DNA of 64,000 nucleotides from Glycomyces sp. L485 (GTDB lineage: Bacteria; Actinomycetota; Actinomycetes; Mycobacteriales; Micromonosporaceae): NCBI RefSeq assembly GCF_022548875.1, contig NZ_JAKZEW010000018.1, positions 291-64,290 of the forward strand. Reading direction: 5' to 3'. This document shows, piece after piece, positions 1-8,306 of this stretch. The position numbers were made by a program, and so were the translations under genes. The notes under the pieces were generated by a model, which did not search any database, had not been told where the DNA came from, and saw only the letters and a program-made list of their open reading frames with translations. The number at the start of each line of letters is the position of its first letter. The stretch's first letter is position 1.

Positions 1-261
1 TGAAATCATCACCCGATAGGGGGAGAAACCCCTCATGTTCGTGCCCGGACCGCCTGCCGCACAACACAACACGAGGAAGTCTCGCCCGACCTCACTCGGC
101 CAGGCGGCCCGAGACCGAGCCCGCCCAACCACACGCCTTCGTCGCCGCCGCCCTTGGCGCAGATCGACCATCCACGTGAAAGATGCCGCCAGCGCCCAAG
201 GGCCATTTCCGGCCTCACCAGGCACCAAGCCACCAGCTGCCAGCCGGCAGCTTCCTACGCC
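1..261. other. Intergenic, no gene seen
   Basis: This stretch lies downstream of mqnC, which is read from the minus strand. Short open frames exist on both strands, but their translations are Arg/Pro-rich shadow-type sequence with no domain. A short G-run/C-run hairpin near positions 17-36 could end the mqnC transcript, but it is weak. Confidence 0.4.
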
Positions 262-1413
262 TCAGCTGCTCTGGAGCTGCGTCACGATCGTCGAGAAGTG
301 CGACCGCACGCGGTCGTCGCTCGGGTCGTCCTCGGGCGTCCAGTGGATCGCCATGCGCTCGTAGAGTGTGTCGCGCTGAGCCGGAATCCGGTCCGCGGTG
401 CGGATCAGCTCGATGAGCTCCGACAGGCGCGAGGAGTGCCGGGCGCCCGCCGAGGAGATCACGTTCTCCTCCAGCATGATCGACCCGAGGTCGTCCACGC
501 CGAGGTGGAGACTCAGCTGCCCGGCGGCCTTGCCGGTCGTCAGCCACGACGACTGGAGGTGCCTCACGTTGTGGAAGTACAGACGGGCGGTGGCGAGCAG
601 GCGCAGGTACTCCATCGCCGTCGCCTGCGTCCGGCCCTTCAGGTGGTTGTTCTCCGGTTGGTAGGTCCAGGGGATGAACGAGCGGAAGCCGTCGGTGCGG
701 TCCTGGACGTCGCGGATCATGCGCAGGTGCTCGATCCGCTCCGACGCGGTCTCGCCGGTGCCCATCATCATCGTGGCCGTGGATTCGAGCCCCAGTTCGT
801 GGGCGGTCTCCATGATCTCCAGCCACCGCTCCCCCGCTTCCTTCAGCGGAGCGAGGGCCCTGCGCGGCCGCTCGGGGAGCATCTCGGCGCCGGCGCCGGC
901 GATCGAGTCGAGACCGGCGGCCTTGATGCGCTTGATCGCGTCTTCGATCTCCACGCCCGAGACCTTCGCCATGTGGGCGATCTCGGAGGGGCCGATCGAG
1001 TGGATGACCAGCTGCGGGTACTCGCGTTTGACTGCGCCGAAGAGCTCCTCGTAGTACTCGACGCCGAACTCGGGGTGGTGGCCGCCCTGGAGCATGACTT
1101 GGGTGGCGCCGAGGTCGGCAGCCTCGCCGCAGCGGCGCAGGACTTCGTCGAGCGAGTGATCCCAGCCCTCTCGGTGGCCCGGGGCGCGGTAGAAGGCGCA
1201 GAACTTGCAGGCCGTCACGCAAACGTTGGTGTAGTTGATGTTGCGGTCGATGAGGTAGGTGACGATGTTGTCGCCGATGACACGCCTGCGAACGGTGTCG
1301 GCGGCCTCGGCCAGCGCGTGGAACGGCGCTTCGGTGTACAGCAGCTCTGCTTCCTCGGCGCTGATGCGGCCGCCGTCGGCGGCGCGGGCGAGGACATCGT
1401 CAATCTCGGCCAT
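262..1413 (-). CDS. mqnC: Cyclic dehypoxanthinyl futalosine synthase (radical SAM)
   Basis: This 383-residue protein is MqnC, the radical SAM enzyme that cyclises dehypoxanthine futalosine in the futalosine route to menaquinone. The CxxxCxxC iron-sulfur motif is visible as CVTACKFC (Cys65, Cys69, Cys72), preceded by the family-typical NINYTNVC. MQGGHHP and SIGPSEI follow in the expected order, and the length fits the family. The start is the ATG at 1413; the ribosome site is weak and lies only 18 bases after the stop of the upstream flavin reductase gene, so translation may be coupled. mqnA is upstream on the same strand and the other radical SAM enzyme, mqnE, is about 5 kb away. Other mqn genes (mqnB, mqnD) are not in the window. 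Confidence 0.95.
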   Translation of the reverse strand: MAEIDDVLARAADGGRISAEEAELLYTEAPFHALAEAADTVRRRVIGDNIVTYLIDRNINYTNVCVTACKFCAFYRAPGHREGWDHSLDEVLRRCGEAADLGATQVMLQGGHHPEFGVEYYEELFGAVKREYPQLVIHSIGPSEIAHMAKVSGVEIEDAIKRIKAAGLDSIAGAGAEMLPERPRRALAPLKEAGERWLEIMETAHELGLESTATMMMGTGETASERIEHLRMIRDVQDRTDGFRSFIPWTYQPENNHLKGRTQATAMEYLRLLATARLYFHNVRHLQSSWLTTGKAAGQLSLHLGVDDLGSIMLEENVISSAGARHSSRLSELIELIRTADRIPAQRDTLYERMAIHWTPEDDPSDDRVRSHFSTIVTQLQSS

Positions 1414-1431
1414 GGACGAAGCGTAACCGGA

Positions 1432-2202
1432 TTACTCGACGTAGTACAGCTCGGTGTGAATCGCTGAAGCCCCGGTCTCTTCGAGGACTTCTTTGACGCC
1501 CAGGACCATCTCGTACGGTCCGCACAGGAACCATTCGTCGATCTCGCGCGGATCGACCAGTTCGGCGAGGACGTCGCGGAGGCGTTCGGGTGTGAGCCGA
1601 CCGGTGAGCAGCGGGCTCGCTGCTTCGGAGCGGGTGCGGATGTGGTGGAGGCGGAACCGGTCGCCGTGGCGTTCCTGGAGTTCGGCCAGTTCGGGGGCGA
1701 ACATGGTGGAGGCTTCGGTGCGGTTGGAGTACAGGACGGTGACGGTCGCGCCGGTGTCCAGTGCGGCGGCGGCGATCGACAGGATCGGGGTGATGCCCGA
1801 GCCTGCGACGATCGAGCCGTAGTGACGGTCCGGTTCGATGTCGGCGCGGAAGACGCCGAGCGGCGGGAGGACTTCGAGGACGTCTCCCGGCGCGAGGCTG
1901 CTCTTGGCGTAGGCGGAGAAGCTGCCTTCGGGGATGAATTTGATGCCGAGCCTGAGGGTGCCCTGCTCGGCGAGTTCGCGGGGTGTGGAGGCGAGCGAGT
2001 AGGAGCGGCGGACCTCGCTGCCGTCGGCCTCGACGCGCTGGAAGGTGATGTGCTGGCCGGGTTGGAAGTCGAAGGTTTCGCGCAGGTTCGGCGGGACGGT
2101 GAGGGTCACTTCGAGGGCGTCGTCGGTGAGATGCCTGACCTGGCTGACGGCGAGCTTGTGCCATGCGGGTCGGCGTTTGGACCGCTTCAGCTCTACGCCC
2201 AT
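1432..2202 (-). CDS. Ferredoxin-reductase-like flavoprotein without a 2Fe-2S domain
   Basis: This 256-residue FAD/NAD(P)H oxidoreductase belongs to the FNR/PaaE superfamily. The FAD-binding RxYS motif reads RRSYSLAS (residues 65-72), the NAD(P) site is GSGITP (134-139), and the C-terminal CGP motif is at 227-229. It stops just after the NAD domain, at HTELYYVE, so the plant-type ferredoxin domain that PaaE-like reductases carry at the C-terminus is missing. The ATG at 2202 has a strong AGGAAAGGGAG site; a longer in-frame reading upstream is Arg-rich noise. The start overlaps the end of mqnA by 10 bases, and mqnC follows after 18 bases. I infer transfer of electrons from NAD(P)H to a separate ferredoxin or flavodoxin, possibly for the radical SAM enzymes. 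The partner is unknown. Confidence 0.85.
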   Translation of the reverse strand: MGVELKRSKRRPAWHKLAVSQVRHLTDDALEVTLTVPPNLRETFDFQPGQHITFQRVEADGSEVRRSYSLASTPRELAEQGTLRLGIKFIPEGSFSAYAKSSLAPGDVLEVLPPLGVFRADIEPDRHYGSIVAGSGITPILSIAAAALDTGATVTVLYSNRTEASTMFAPELAELQERHGDRFRLHHIRTRSEAASPLLTGRLTPERLRDVLAELVDPREIDEWFLCGPYEMVLGVKEVLEETGASAIHTELYYVE

Positions 2203-3059
2203 GCGACTCCCTTTCCTGCGGGGAAGAACTCTGGCCCGCCCTCGGGGAGGCCGGGCACTTCCATATAACCCGCGGCGCGCGCGGCGAATTCCCGCAGTCC
2301 TCGGAGGTGCCTCTCGCTGAGGGTGAACTGGAGTCGCTCGAAGTATTCGGCGAGCGCGGCGGGTTCGAAGGGCTCCCAACGTGCGGCGGAGGCGACGACC
2401 TCGTCGATCTCTTCGCGGCAGCGGCGCACGGACTCGCAGAACGCGAGGTGGACGTCCTTGACGAGGCCGGGGTTGGCCTCGGCGTATTCGCGGCGGACGG
2501 CCCAGACGGCGAAGACCATGGGCAGGCCGGTCCATTCCTTCCAGGCGGCGGCGAGGTCGAGGACGTGGTGGCCGCGCGGGTCGTGGTGGACGCGGAGGGC
2601 CTCGTCGCCGATGAGGACGGCGGCGTCGGCGCCGTCGAGTGCGGAGTCGAGGTCGGGCGGCGCGGTGGCGAACTCGGGGGTGAGTCCGTGGCGCTGTTCG
2701 AGGAGCATGCGGCCGAGCAGGACGCCGGTCCGGGAGGTGGAGGCGAGTGAGACCTTCGCGGTTGTCGGGAGGTCGTCGATCGGGGCCTTGGAGACGAGGT
2801 TGACGCTGAGGACCGGGCCGTCGGCGGCGACGGCGATGTCGGGCACGAGGAGGAGCTCGTCGGCGTGGCGCAGGTATTCGACCAGGGTGATGGGGCCGAT
2901 GTCGAGGTCGCCTTCGACGAGGCGGCGGCTGAGCTCGTCCGGTGGGGCGCGGTGCAGGTCGACGTCGAGCAGCGCGCCCGACCTGGCCAGTCCCCAGTAG
3001 ATGGGCAGGCAGTTGAGGAATGCGATGTGGCCGACCCGGGGGCGCCGTGCGATGTTCAC
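2193..3059 (-). CDS. mqnA: Chorismate dehydratase MqnA
   Basis: This 288-residue protein is MqnA, which dehydrates chorismate to 3-enolpyruvyl-benzoate, the first futalosine-pathway step. It has the periplasmic-binding-protein-like fold of the family. The N-terminal signature VGHIAFLNCLPIYWGL (about 9-24) and the GDLDIGPITLVEYL segment are characteristic, as is the ASTSRTGVLLGRMLL stretch. The start is GTG at 3059, with a weak GGTCGAGAG upstream. It is first in a three-gene minus-strand run with the flavoprotein and mqnC, overlapping the former. The HPr-like gene ends 45 bases upstream and could be cotranscribed. Confidence 0.93.
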   Translation of the reverse strand: MNIARRPRVGHIAFLNCLPIYWGLARSGALLDVDLHRAPPDELSRRLVEGDLDIGPITLVEYLRHADELLLVPDIAVAADGPVLSVNLVSKAPIDDLPTTAKVSLASTSRTGVLLGRMLLEQRHGLTPEFATAPPDLDSALDGADAAVLIGDEALRVHHDPRGHHVLDLAAAWKEWTGLPMVFAVWAVRREYAEANPGLVKDVHLAFCESVRRCREEIDEVVASAARWEPFEPAALAEYFERLQFTLSERHLRGLREFAARAAGYMEVPGLPEGGPEFFPAGKGVAWA

Positions 3060-3104
3060 GCTCTCGACCGTAGCCGGTCGCCTCGGTCCGGTGACGGCTC
3101 GCGA

Positions 3105-3413
3105 TCAGTCCTCGTCGTCGGCGTCACCGGTGTCGACGATCTTGACGTCGGCCTCGCCGACTTCGCTGTCGCCGGTGACGAGTGCGACGAGTCGGTCGAG
3201 GACGTCTTCGTCGTCGCTTACGAGGAAGATCTCGTCGTCTGAACGCACGTCCAGGGTCAGAACCTGGAGGATCGACTTGGCGTCGTGCGGTTCCACTCCG
3301 GGTTTGGCGATCGTGACCTCGGCCGCGGTCTCGGCGGCGACGTCGACGAATGCGGTGGCGGGCCGGGCTTGGATTCCGACTTCCGTGGTCACTTTCACAC
3401 GGCGTTCTGCCAT
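3105..3413 (-). CDS. HPr-like phosphocarrier with Gln in place of the catalytic His (Crh-like)
   Basis: This 102-residue protein has the HPr fold: the active-site loop reads VGIQARPATAF, where HPr proteins have GLHARPA. The residue at position 15 is Gln (codon CAA at 3371-3369), so PEP-dependent phosphorylation by Enzyme I at His-15 is not possible. A serine is kept in the regulatory helix (DAKSILQVLTLDV, Ser47, equivalent to Ser46). Gln-15 plus the regulatory Ser is the arrangement of Bacillus Crh. The C-terminus carries an acidic tail (about 15 residues, ending GDADDED). The ATG at 3413 is chosen because an extended Shine-Dalgarno lies 9 bases upstream, inside a hairpin described separately. 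A paralogous true HPr is not in the window. A regulatory, non-transporting role is inference. Confidence 0.85.
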   Translation of the reverse strand: MAERRVKVTTEVGIQARPATAFVDVAAETAAEVTIAKPGVEPHDAKSILQVLTLDVRSDDEIFLVSDDEDVLDRLVALVTGDSEVGEADVKIVDTGDADDED

Positions 3414-3438
3414 GCTGATCACCTCCGTGATCAGCATG
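3411..3438 (-). promoter_or_regulatory. Perfect 12-bp hairpin holding the SD and start codon of the HPr-like gene
   Basis: Positions 3411-3422 and 3427-3438 form a perfect 12-bp inverted repeat (GTGATCAGCATG arms) with a 4-base loop. On the minus strand the loop is GGAG and, with the following arm, makes GGAGGTGATC, which is complementary to the conserved 3' end of 16S rRNA over ten bases. The ATG at 3413 lies at the end of the same stem. If folded, both the ribosome site and the start codon would be partly masked. The structure is directly visible; translational control is inference. Confidence 0.7.
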
Positions 3439-3506
3439 GACTGTGACGCCGTGTCATGCCTGAGTTTTCTGCCTATTCGAGGGACTTACCCGGTTTAGAG
3501 CGACGT

Positions 3507-5078
3507 TTATGAAGCGGGTTCCTCTTCGCCGGGTTTCGCTCCCCCGTAGACGGTCGGCCGGGGCAGGGGCATGTGCTCGGGCAGGTCGCCGCGCTCGACG
3601 ACGAGGTTCCTGACCTTGGCGCGACCTGCCCTGTACGACGAGGAGTCGCCCTCCGGCGGCGGCCAAGCCGCGGGCGGAGGCTTCGTGGTTCCTGCGAGGC
3701 TCTTCTTGCTGGACGGTTCTTCGAACAGGCTGATGTCGGGCGCGTCGATGATCTTCTTGGACGCGACCGAATCGGAGGTCGGCTTGGCCTCGGGTCCCTG
3801 CGGGGGCGTCGACTCGGCGACGGGTTCGGGCTCGGCTTCGGCCTCCGATTCCGGCTCGAACTCTGGCGGCGCGGCCTCGGCGATCGGCGAGAGCGGCTCG
3901 GCGGCGACCGGCGGGCGGGGCTCGGGGTTCGGGACCGGTTCGGGCGGCGGCACCGGGTCCGGCTCGGGCTGCGGGAACGGCGGGGCCGGCTCGGGCTCGG
4001 GAGCCGGCTCGGGTTCCGGCGGCGGGCCCGGCTCGGGTGTGGGATCGGGGCGCTCGGGTTCGGGGACGGGTCCGGGCTCCGGCTCGGGATCGGATTCGAG
4101 GTCCGGCTCGGGATCGACCGGTTCGTGGACGGCCTCGCCGGCGTCGACGGTCTCATGCTCGTCGGTCTCGGGTTCCTCAGGCGCGGCCTCAGGCTCCTCG
4201 GGTACGACTTCAGCTGCGCCTTCGGGCTCCGCATCAGTCGTGGCCTCAGGCTCCTCGGTTGCGCCTTCGGGCTCCGCATCAGGCTCCGCTTCGGGCGCCT
4301 CCGCTGATTCCTTCGCGGGTTCCGCCGCGGCCTCGTCCTCGGGCTCGTCTTCGGCGTTCCTCTCCTCAGTCTCAGACGCCTCGTTCGAAGGCGGAGCGGG
4401 AGGCAGCGATTCTCCGGGGACGTCGGCTTCGAGGTCGGCCATCGCGGACTCGTCCTCCGCTGAAAGCTCGACGGAGTCGTCGATCGACTCGGGTTCGGGC
4501 ACGCCGTCCCAGAGCGGCGTGTCCTCGTCCTCGGCCCGGGCTGCGGGAGGCGGAGCCACTTCGCTCTGCAGGCTCAACTCCGGCATGGGCGGAGGCGAAG
4601 GGGCCGCAGGAGGCGGCGAGGGGACGGCCGCGGGCGGCGGAGGCGACGGGACTGCCGCGAACGACGGCGGCGAAGCGACCACGGGCGTCACCGGCGGCAG
4701 CGACTGCGCCGATTGCGGAGCCGCCGGAGGGACCATCGGCGGCCGGACCGCGGCCGAACCCGACGCCATAGGCGGCGCGACCTGCGGCGGCTGCGGCGGC
4801 TGCCGGTACTGGGGCTGCTGCGGCGGATTCACGCGCGGCGGCGGAGGCGGCACAGGAGCGGACGCCGCGTGCGGCTGCTGCGGCGGCTGAGCCATCGGCG
4901 GCTGCACCGGCTGCGCGTACGGCGACGCCGCAGGCGGACCGTACGACGACGGCGGCGGATACTGCGGCTCCGGCGGGAATCCCCCGATCGGCGGCGGCAG
5001 CGGCGCACCGCACTGCGGGCAGCGCCGGAGCCTGGACGTCAGGCGCTGGCCGCAAGAGCTACAGCTGTTGTCGTCCAC
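3507..5078 (-). CDS. Zinc-ribbon protein with very long Pro/Glu/Ala-rich linker
   Basis: This 523-residue protein has no recognised enzymatic domain. The N-terminus is a short zinc ribbon, with Cys6, Cys9, Cys20 and Cys23 (CSSC and CPQC). About 430 residues of low complexity follow: first Pro/Gln/Tyr-rich (about 25-160), then strongly acidic Glu/Pro/Ala repeats (about 180-430). The final 80 residues look more ordered, with a basic stretch (RAGRAKVRNLVVERGD) and HMPLPRPTVYGG. There is no signal peptide or membrane span. The start ATG at 5078 follows a GGAGG-type site. On the opposite strand the same DNA gives a long Gly/Ser frame, which is a composition artefact. It lies between the HPr-like gene and a cell-wall hydrolase. 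Function is unknown; a scaffold or adaptor is only a guess. Confidence 0.75.
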   Translation of the reverse strand: MDDNSCSSCGQRLTSRLRRCPQCGAPLPPPIGGFPPEPQYPPPSSYGPPAASPYAQPVQPPMAQPPQQPHAASAPVPPPPPRVNPPQQPQYRQPPQPPQVAPPMASGSAAVRPPMVPPAAPQSAQSLPPVTPVVASPPSFAAVPSPPPPAAVPSPPPAAPSPPPMPELSLQSEVAPPPAARAEDEDTPLWDGVPEPESIDDSVELSAEDESAMADLEADVPGESLPPAPPSNEASETEERNAEDEPEDEAAAEPAKESAEAPEAEPDAEPEGATEEPEATTDAEPEGAAEVVPEEPEAAPEEPETDEHETVDAGEAVHEPVDPEPDLESDPEPEPGPVPEPERPDPTPEPGPPPEPEPAPEPEPAPPFPQPEPDPVPPPEPVPNPEPRPPVAAEPLSPIAEAAPPEFEPESEAEAEPEPVAESTPPQGPEAKPTSDSVASKKIIDAPDISLFEEPSSKKSLAGTTKPPPAAWPPPEGDSSSYRAGRAKVRNLVVERGDLPEHMPLPRPTVYGGAKPGEEEPAS

Positions 5079-5170
5079 GAAAGCCTCCTCGGGGATGGAG
5101 CGTCGTCGTTAATCGGGCAACCTAGCAACCATCGTGCCATCACCCGGTAGCACCCGGTATCCGCCTTCCG

Positions 5171-6595
5171 CTAACTCGCCGATGCTTCTTCGGGCTCCGG
5201 GCTCCGGCTCAACGTCCCCGAATCCGGATCGGTGGGAGTCGGACTGTCCGGCTTGTCGTCCTCGGGGGAAGTCGGCTCTTCAGACGGCTCTTCAGACGGC
5301 TCTTCAGACGTGGGCTCGTCAGGCGTGGGCTCGTCCGGCGTGGGGCTCGGGCTCGGCGTCGGGCTCGGGGTGGGACTCGGAGTCGGGCTCGGGGTGGGAC
5401 TCGGAGTCGGCTCCGGCGGCTCCTCATCCGTCGGCGGGCTCGGCTTCACGGGGTCGTCATCGCCGCCGTTCCCGCTGCTGGGCGGCTTGGCGTTCGGGTC
5501 GGTCTTGATCGCGTCGACGACCCGGTGGGCGCCCGCGAAGTTCTTGAACCAGATGCTGCTGATCTTGACGACATCACCCGTACGGGGGGCCTGGACCATC
5601 TTGCCGTCCCCGAGGTACATGCCCATGTGGTAGACCGAGGTCCAGTCACCCGGGTTGTCCCACCAGAACAGCAGGTCGCCGGGGAGCAGCATCTCGGTGT
5701 CCACGGGCTTGTCGCGGGTGGCCCTGAACTGGTCGGCCGCGACGCGCGGCAGCGAGACGCCGGCGGAGGCGTAGGCCGACTGGGTCAGGCCGGAGCAGTC
5801 GAAGGTGTTCGGCCCTTCGGCACCCCACTCGTAGGGCTTGCCGAGCTGCGCGAGCGCGTACTCGACGGCCTTCTTGGCTTCGGGGGCGGCGTCCCAGCCG
5901 TCGACCTCGGAGGAGAATTCGTCGGAGTGCTCGCGGGCCTCGGTCTCGCGCCGCTCTTCGAGCTCCTCGATCTCCTCCAAGTTGTCCTCGATGAGCTCGT
6001 CGAGCTCCGCCTGGGCCTTCTGGTATTCGTCGTCGAGCACCGTGTAGCGGCCCTCGGCGCGCTCGGCCGAGAGATCCGCCGCGTCATAGGAGGCGTGCGC
6101 GACCGCCTCGGCGGTGTCGGCTTCTTCGAGCTCGTGGGTGAGACCGGGCAGGTCCCATTCCCCGCCGAGCGGGGTCAGGCCCGTCAGGTCGGGAAGCTCG
6201 GTGTCGGGCACCCCGGAAACCTCGGCATAGGCCTCACCGGCGGCGCGGTCGAAGGCGTCCTGCGCGGCTTCGAGGGCGTCGATGGCCTCGGCCCAGGCGG
6301 TACCGGCCTCGGCGAGGCGCTCGGTGCGGGCGAGCCACTCCTCCTCGGCTGCCGTGGTCTCCTCGGCGAGCTGCGCGACTTCGACGGTGAGCTCGTTGAT
6401 CTCAGCTGCGAGGGGACCTTCGGCGGTCTCGGGATTGGTCACCGGGGCGTCGTCGGTGGCTTCACCGAGCGGGCGCGCGCCCTCGTTGGGCGTCGTGTCC
6501 CCGGGCTGCGCGAACGCAGGCAGGGCGCCGCCGAACAGCACAGCCGCGGCCCCAACGACGACGAGCGCTCTGACGCCGGACCGATTTGCGCGCAT
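5171..6595 (-). CDS. Secreted NlpC/P60 peptidoglycan endopeptidase with coiled coil
   Basis: This 474-residue exported protein resembles actinobacterial RipA/RipB-type D,L-endopeptidases that cleave peptidoglycan stem peptides. A signal peptide (ALVVVGAAAVLFGGALPAFA) covers residues 10-29. An Ala/Glu-rich helical, probably coiled-coil region spans about 60-225 and may gate access. The NlpC/P60 domain is about 242-360, with catalytic Cys267 in FDCSGL and His323 in YHMGMYLG. After residue 380 comes a disordered tail of PTPSP repeats, then acidic SEEP repeats, likely crossing or sitting in the wall. The ATG at 6595 is followed by basic residues typical of a signal n-region. The gene stands alone, divergent from mqnE. 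Confidence 0.92.
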   Translation of the reverse strand: MRANRSGVRALVVVGAAAVLFGGALPAFAQPGDTTPNEGARPLGEATDDAPVTNPETAEGPLAAEINELTVEVAQLAEETTAAEEEWLARTERLAEAGTAWAEAIDALEAAQDAFDRAAGEAYAEVSGVPDTELPDLTGLTPLGGEWDLPGLTHELEEADTAEAVAHASYDAADLSAERAEGRYTVLDDEYQKAQAELDELIEDNLEEIEELEERRETEAREHSDEFSSEVDGWDAAPEAKKAVEYALAQLGKPYEWGAEGPNTFDCSGLTQSAYASAGVSLPRVAADQFRATRDKPVDTEMLLPGDLLFWWDNPGDWTSVYHMGMYLGDGKMVQAPRTGDVVKISSIWFKNFAGAHRVVDAIKTDPNAKPPSSGNGGDDDPVKPSPPTDEEPPEPTPSPTPSPTPSPTPSPTPSPSPTPDEPTPDEPTSEEPSEEPSEEPTSPEDDKPDSPTPTDPDSGTLSRSPEPEEASAS

Positions 6596-6722
6596 ATGAG
6601 GTGTCCTTCTGTGGGGGATGCCACGGATACTCTACCGAAGTCGCGCAAGCTTCGCATTCACGGCCGTCACACGTGCCTTGAGGCAGCAGCGCCTTCAGTG
6701 TCGATGGAGTTACTCTGGCCCG

Positions 6723-7898
6723 ATGGATGACACCGCAGCGTTCAAAACCGGGATCGAGGAGAAGCTCGCAGCCGGCGAGCGTCTGACCTTTGAGGACGGC
6801 GTCGCGCTCTACGAGATCGACGACCTCGCCTGGCTGGGGCGCCTCGCGCACGGCGTCCGCACCGCCAAGAACGGCGACCGGACCATGTTCAACGTCAACC
6901 GCCACCTCAACCTCACCAACGTCTGCTCCGCCTCCTGCGCCTACTGCTCCTTCCAGCGCAAGCCCGGCGAGACCGACGCCTACACGATGCGCGTCGAGCA
7001 GGCCGTGGCCCTCGCCGAGCAGATGAAGGGCGACGCGCCCACCGAACTGCACATCGTCAACGGCCTCCACCCCACCCTCCCGTGGCGCTACTACCCGCGG
7101 GTCCTCCAGGCGCTCAAGGAAACCCTCCCGCAGGTCAACCTCAAGGCCTTCACCGCCACCGAAGTCCAGTGGTTCGAGAGGATCTCCGGCCTCGACGCCT
7201 CCGAGATCCTCGACGAACTCATCGAGGCGGGACTCGAGTCCCTCACCGGAGGCGGCGCCGAGATCTTCGACTGGGAGGTCCGCCAGCACATCGTCGACCA
7301 CGACTGCCACTGGGAGGACTGGTCTCGCATCCACCGCCTCGCCCACGCCAAAGGCCTGCGCACCCCCGCGACGATGCTCTACGGCCACATCGAAGAGCCC
7401 CGCCACCGCGTCGACCACGTGCTGCGCCTGCGCGAACTCCAGGACGAGACCGGCGGGTTCGCCGTGTTCATCCCCCTGCGCTACCAGCACGACTTCGTCG
7501 ACTCCAAGGACGGCAAGGTCCGCAACAAACTCCAGGCCCGCACCACCATGGCCAGTCCGGCGGAATCGCTCAAGACCTTCGCGGTCTCCCGGCTGCTGCT
7601 CGACAACTTCGACCACGTCAAGTGCTTCTGGGTCATGCACGGCCTCGACGTCGCTCAGCTGTCGCTGTCGTTCGGCGCCGACGACCTCGACGGCTCGGTC
7701 GTGGAGTACAAGATCACGCACGACGCCGACGACTACGGCACCCCGGACAAGATGAGCCGCGAGAACCTCCTCGAACTCATCCGCGACGCCGGCTTCCAGC
7801 CGGTCGAACGCAACACCAGGTACGAGATCGTGCGCGAATACGACCGCCCCGAGACGATCGCCGAGAGGCGCTCAAAACCGCAGTCGGTGAGGTTCTAA
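6723..7898 (+). CDS. mqnE: Aminodeoxyfutalosine synthase (radical SAM)
   Basis: This 391-residue MqnE joins 3-enolpyruvyl-benzoate with a SAM-derived adenosyl radical to give aminodeoxyfutalosine. The radical SAM cluster motif is CSASCAYCSF (Cys68, Cys72, Cys75), preceded by NRHLNLTNVC. MqnE-specific stretches ELHIVNGLHPTLPW and the internal GGGAEIF are present. The ATG at 6723 matches the family's start; the longer upstream frame adds unrelated residues. The next gene starts directly after the stop (TAAGTG), so the three plus-strand genes are probably one operon. mqnC and mqnA on the other strand supply the flanking pathway steps. Confidence 0.95.
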   Translation: MDDTAAFKTGIEEKLAAGERLTFEDGVALYEIDDLAWLGRLAHGVRTAKNGDRTMFNVNRHLNLTNVCSASCAYCSFQRKPGETDAYTMRVEQAVALAEQMKGDAPTELHIVNGLHPTLPWRYYPRVLQALKETLPQVNLKAFTATEVQWFERISGLDASEILDELIEAGLESLTGGGAEIFDWEVRQHIVDHDCHWEDWSRIHRLAHAKGLRTPATMLYGHIEEPRHRVDHVLRLRELQDETGGFAVFIPLRYQHDFVDSKDGKVRNKLQARTTMASPAESLKTFAVSRLLLDNFDHVKCFWVMHGLDVAQLSLSFGADDLDGSVVEYKITHDADDYGTPDKMSRENLLELIRDAGFQPVERNTRYEIVREYDRPETIAERRSKPQSVRF

Positions 7899-8306
7899 GT
7901 GGCCGACGAGAGGACCGACGGCAAGCCGCGGATCGAGACCCTCGCCCAGCTGCTCGGGACCGTGCTCGCCTACGTCGTCATGGGCGCGATCGCACTGGTC
8001 GTCATCGACCTGCTGTTCATCCTCGTCGGCGGCGGAAACTTCGGACGGATCTCCGGGTGGATCGCGGCGGTGCCGAGCGTGTTCGTGTTCTCCGACCAGT
8101 TCCGCCGCTACATCGGCGGTTCGCGGTGGGCGATCGCGCTCACCGGCGCGGCCCTCGGCATCGGCGCCGGGATCGGTGCGACGGTCTTGCTGCCGCTGAC
8201 GTGGCCGCCGTTGGCGACCGGCGGCATCGGCGGCCTGGCGGCCGCACTCGTGTACGCGACCCTGTGGTACGCAGGGATCAAGACTTATGGAGAGGAACGG
8301 CCATGA
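7899..8306 (+). CDS. Small integral membrane protein, unknown
   Basis: This 135-residue protein has a short charged N-terminus and then three to four hydrophobic segments (about 18-46, 50-66, 79-100 and 106-126), so it is an integral membrane protein. I do not recognise the family. The GTG start at 7899 directly abuts the mqnE stop, and the stop overlaps the next ATG as ATGA, so it is translationally coupled on both sides. Position after mqnE suggests a membrane role linked to quinone metabolism, but nothing in the sequence proves it. Confidence 0.75.
   Translation: MADERTDGKPRIETLAQLLGTVLAYVVMGAIALVVIDLLFILVGGGNFGRISGWIAAVPSVFVFSDQFRRYIGGSRWAIALTGAALGIGAGIGATVLLPLTWPPLATGGIGGLAAALVYATLWYAGIKTYGEERP

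Noticed and set aside
154..1467. Long plus-strand open frame (437 residues)
   Set aside because: It is the antisense shadow of mqnC; its Val/Gly/Arg-rich product has no motif.
3571..4890. Gly/Ser-rich plus-strand open frame that looks like a structural protein
   Set aside because: It is antisense to the Pro/Glu-rich repeats of the zinc-ribbon protein; composition alone makes it.
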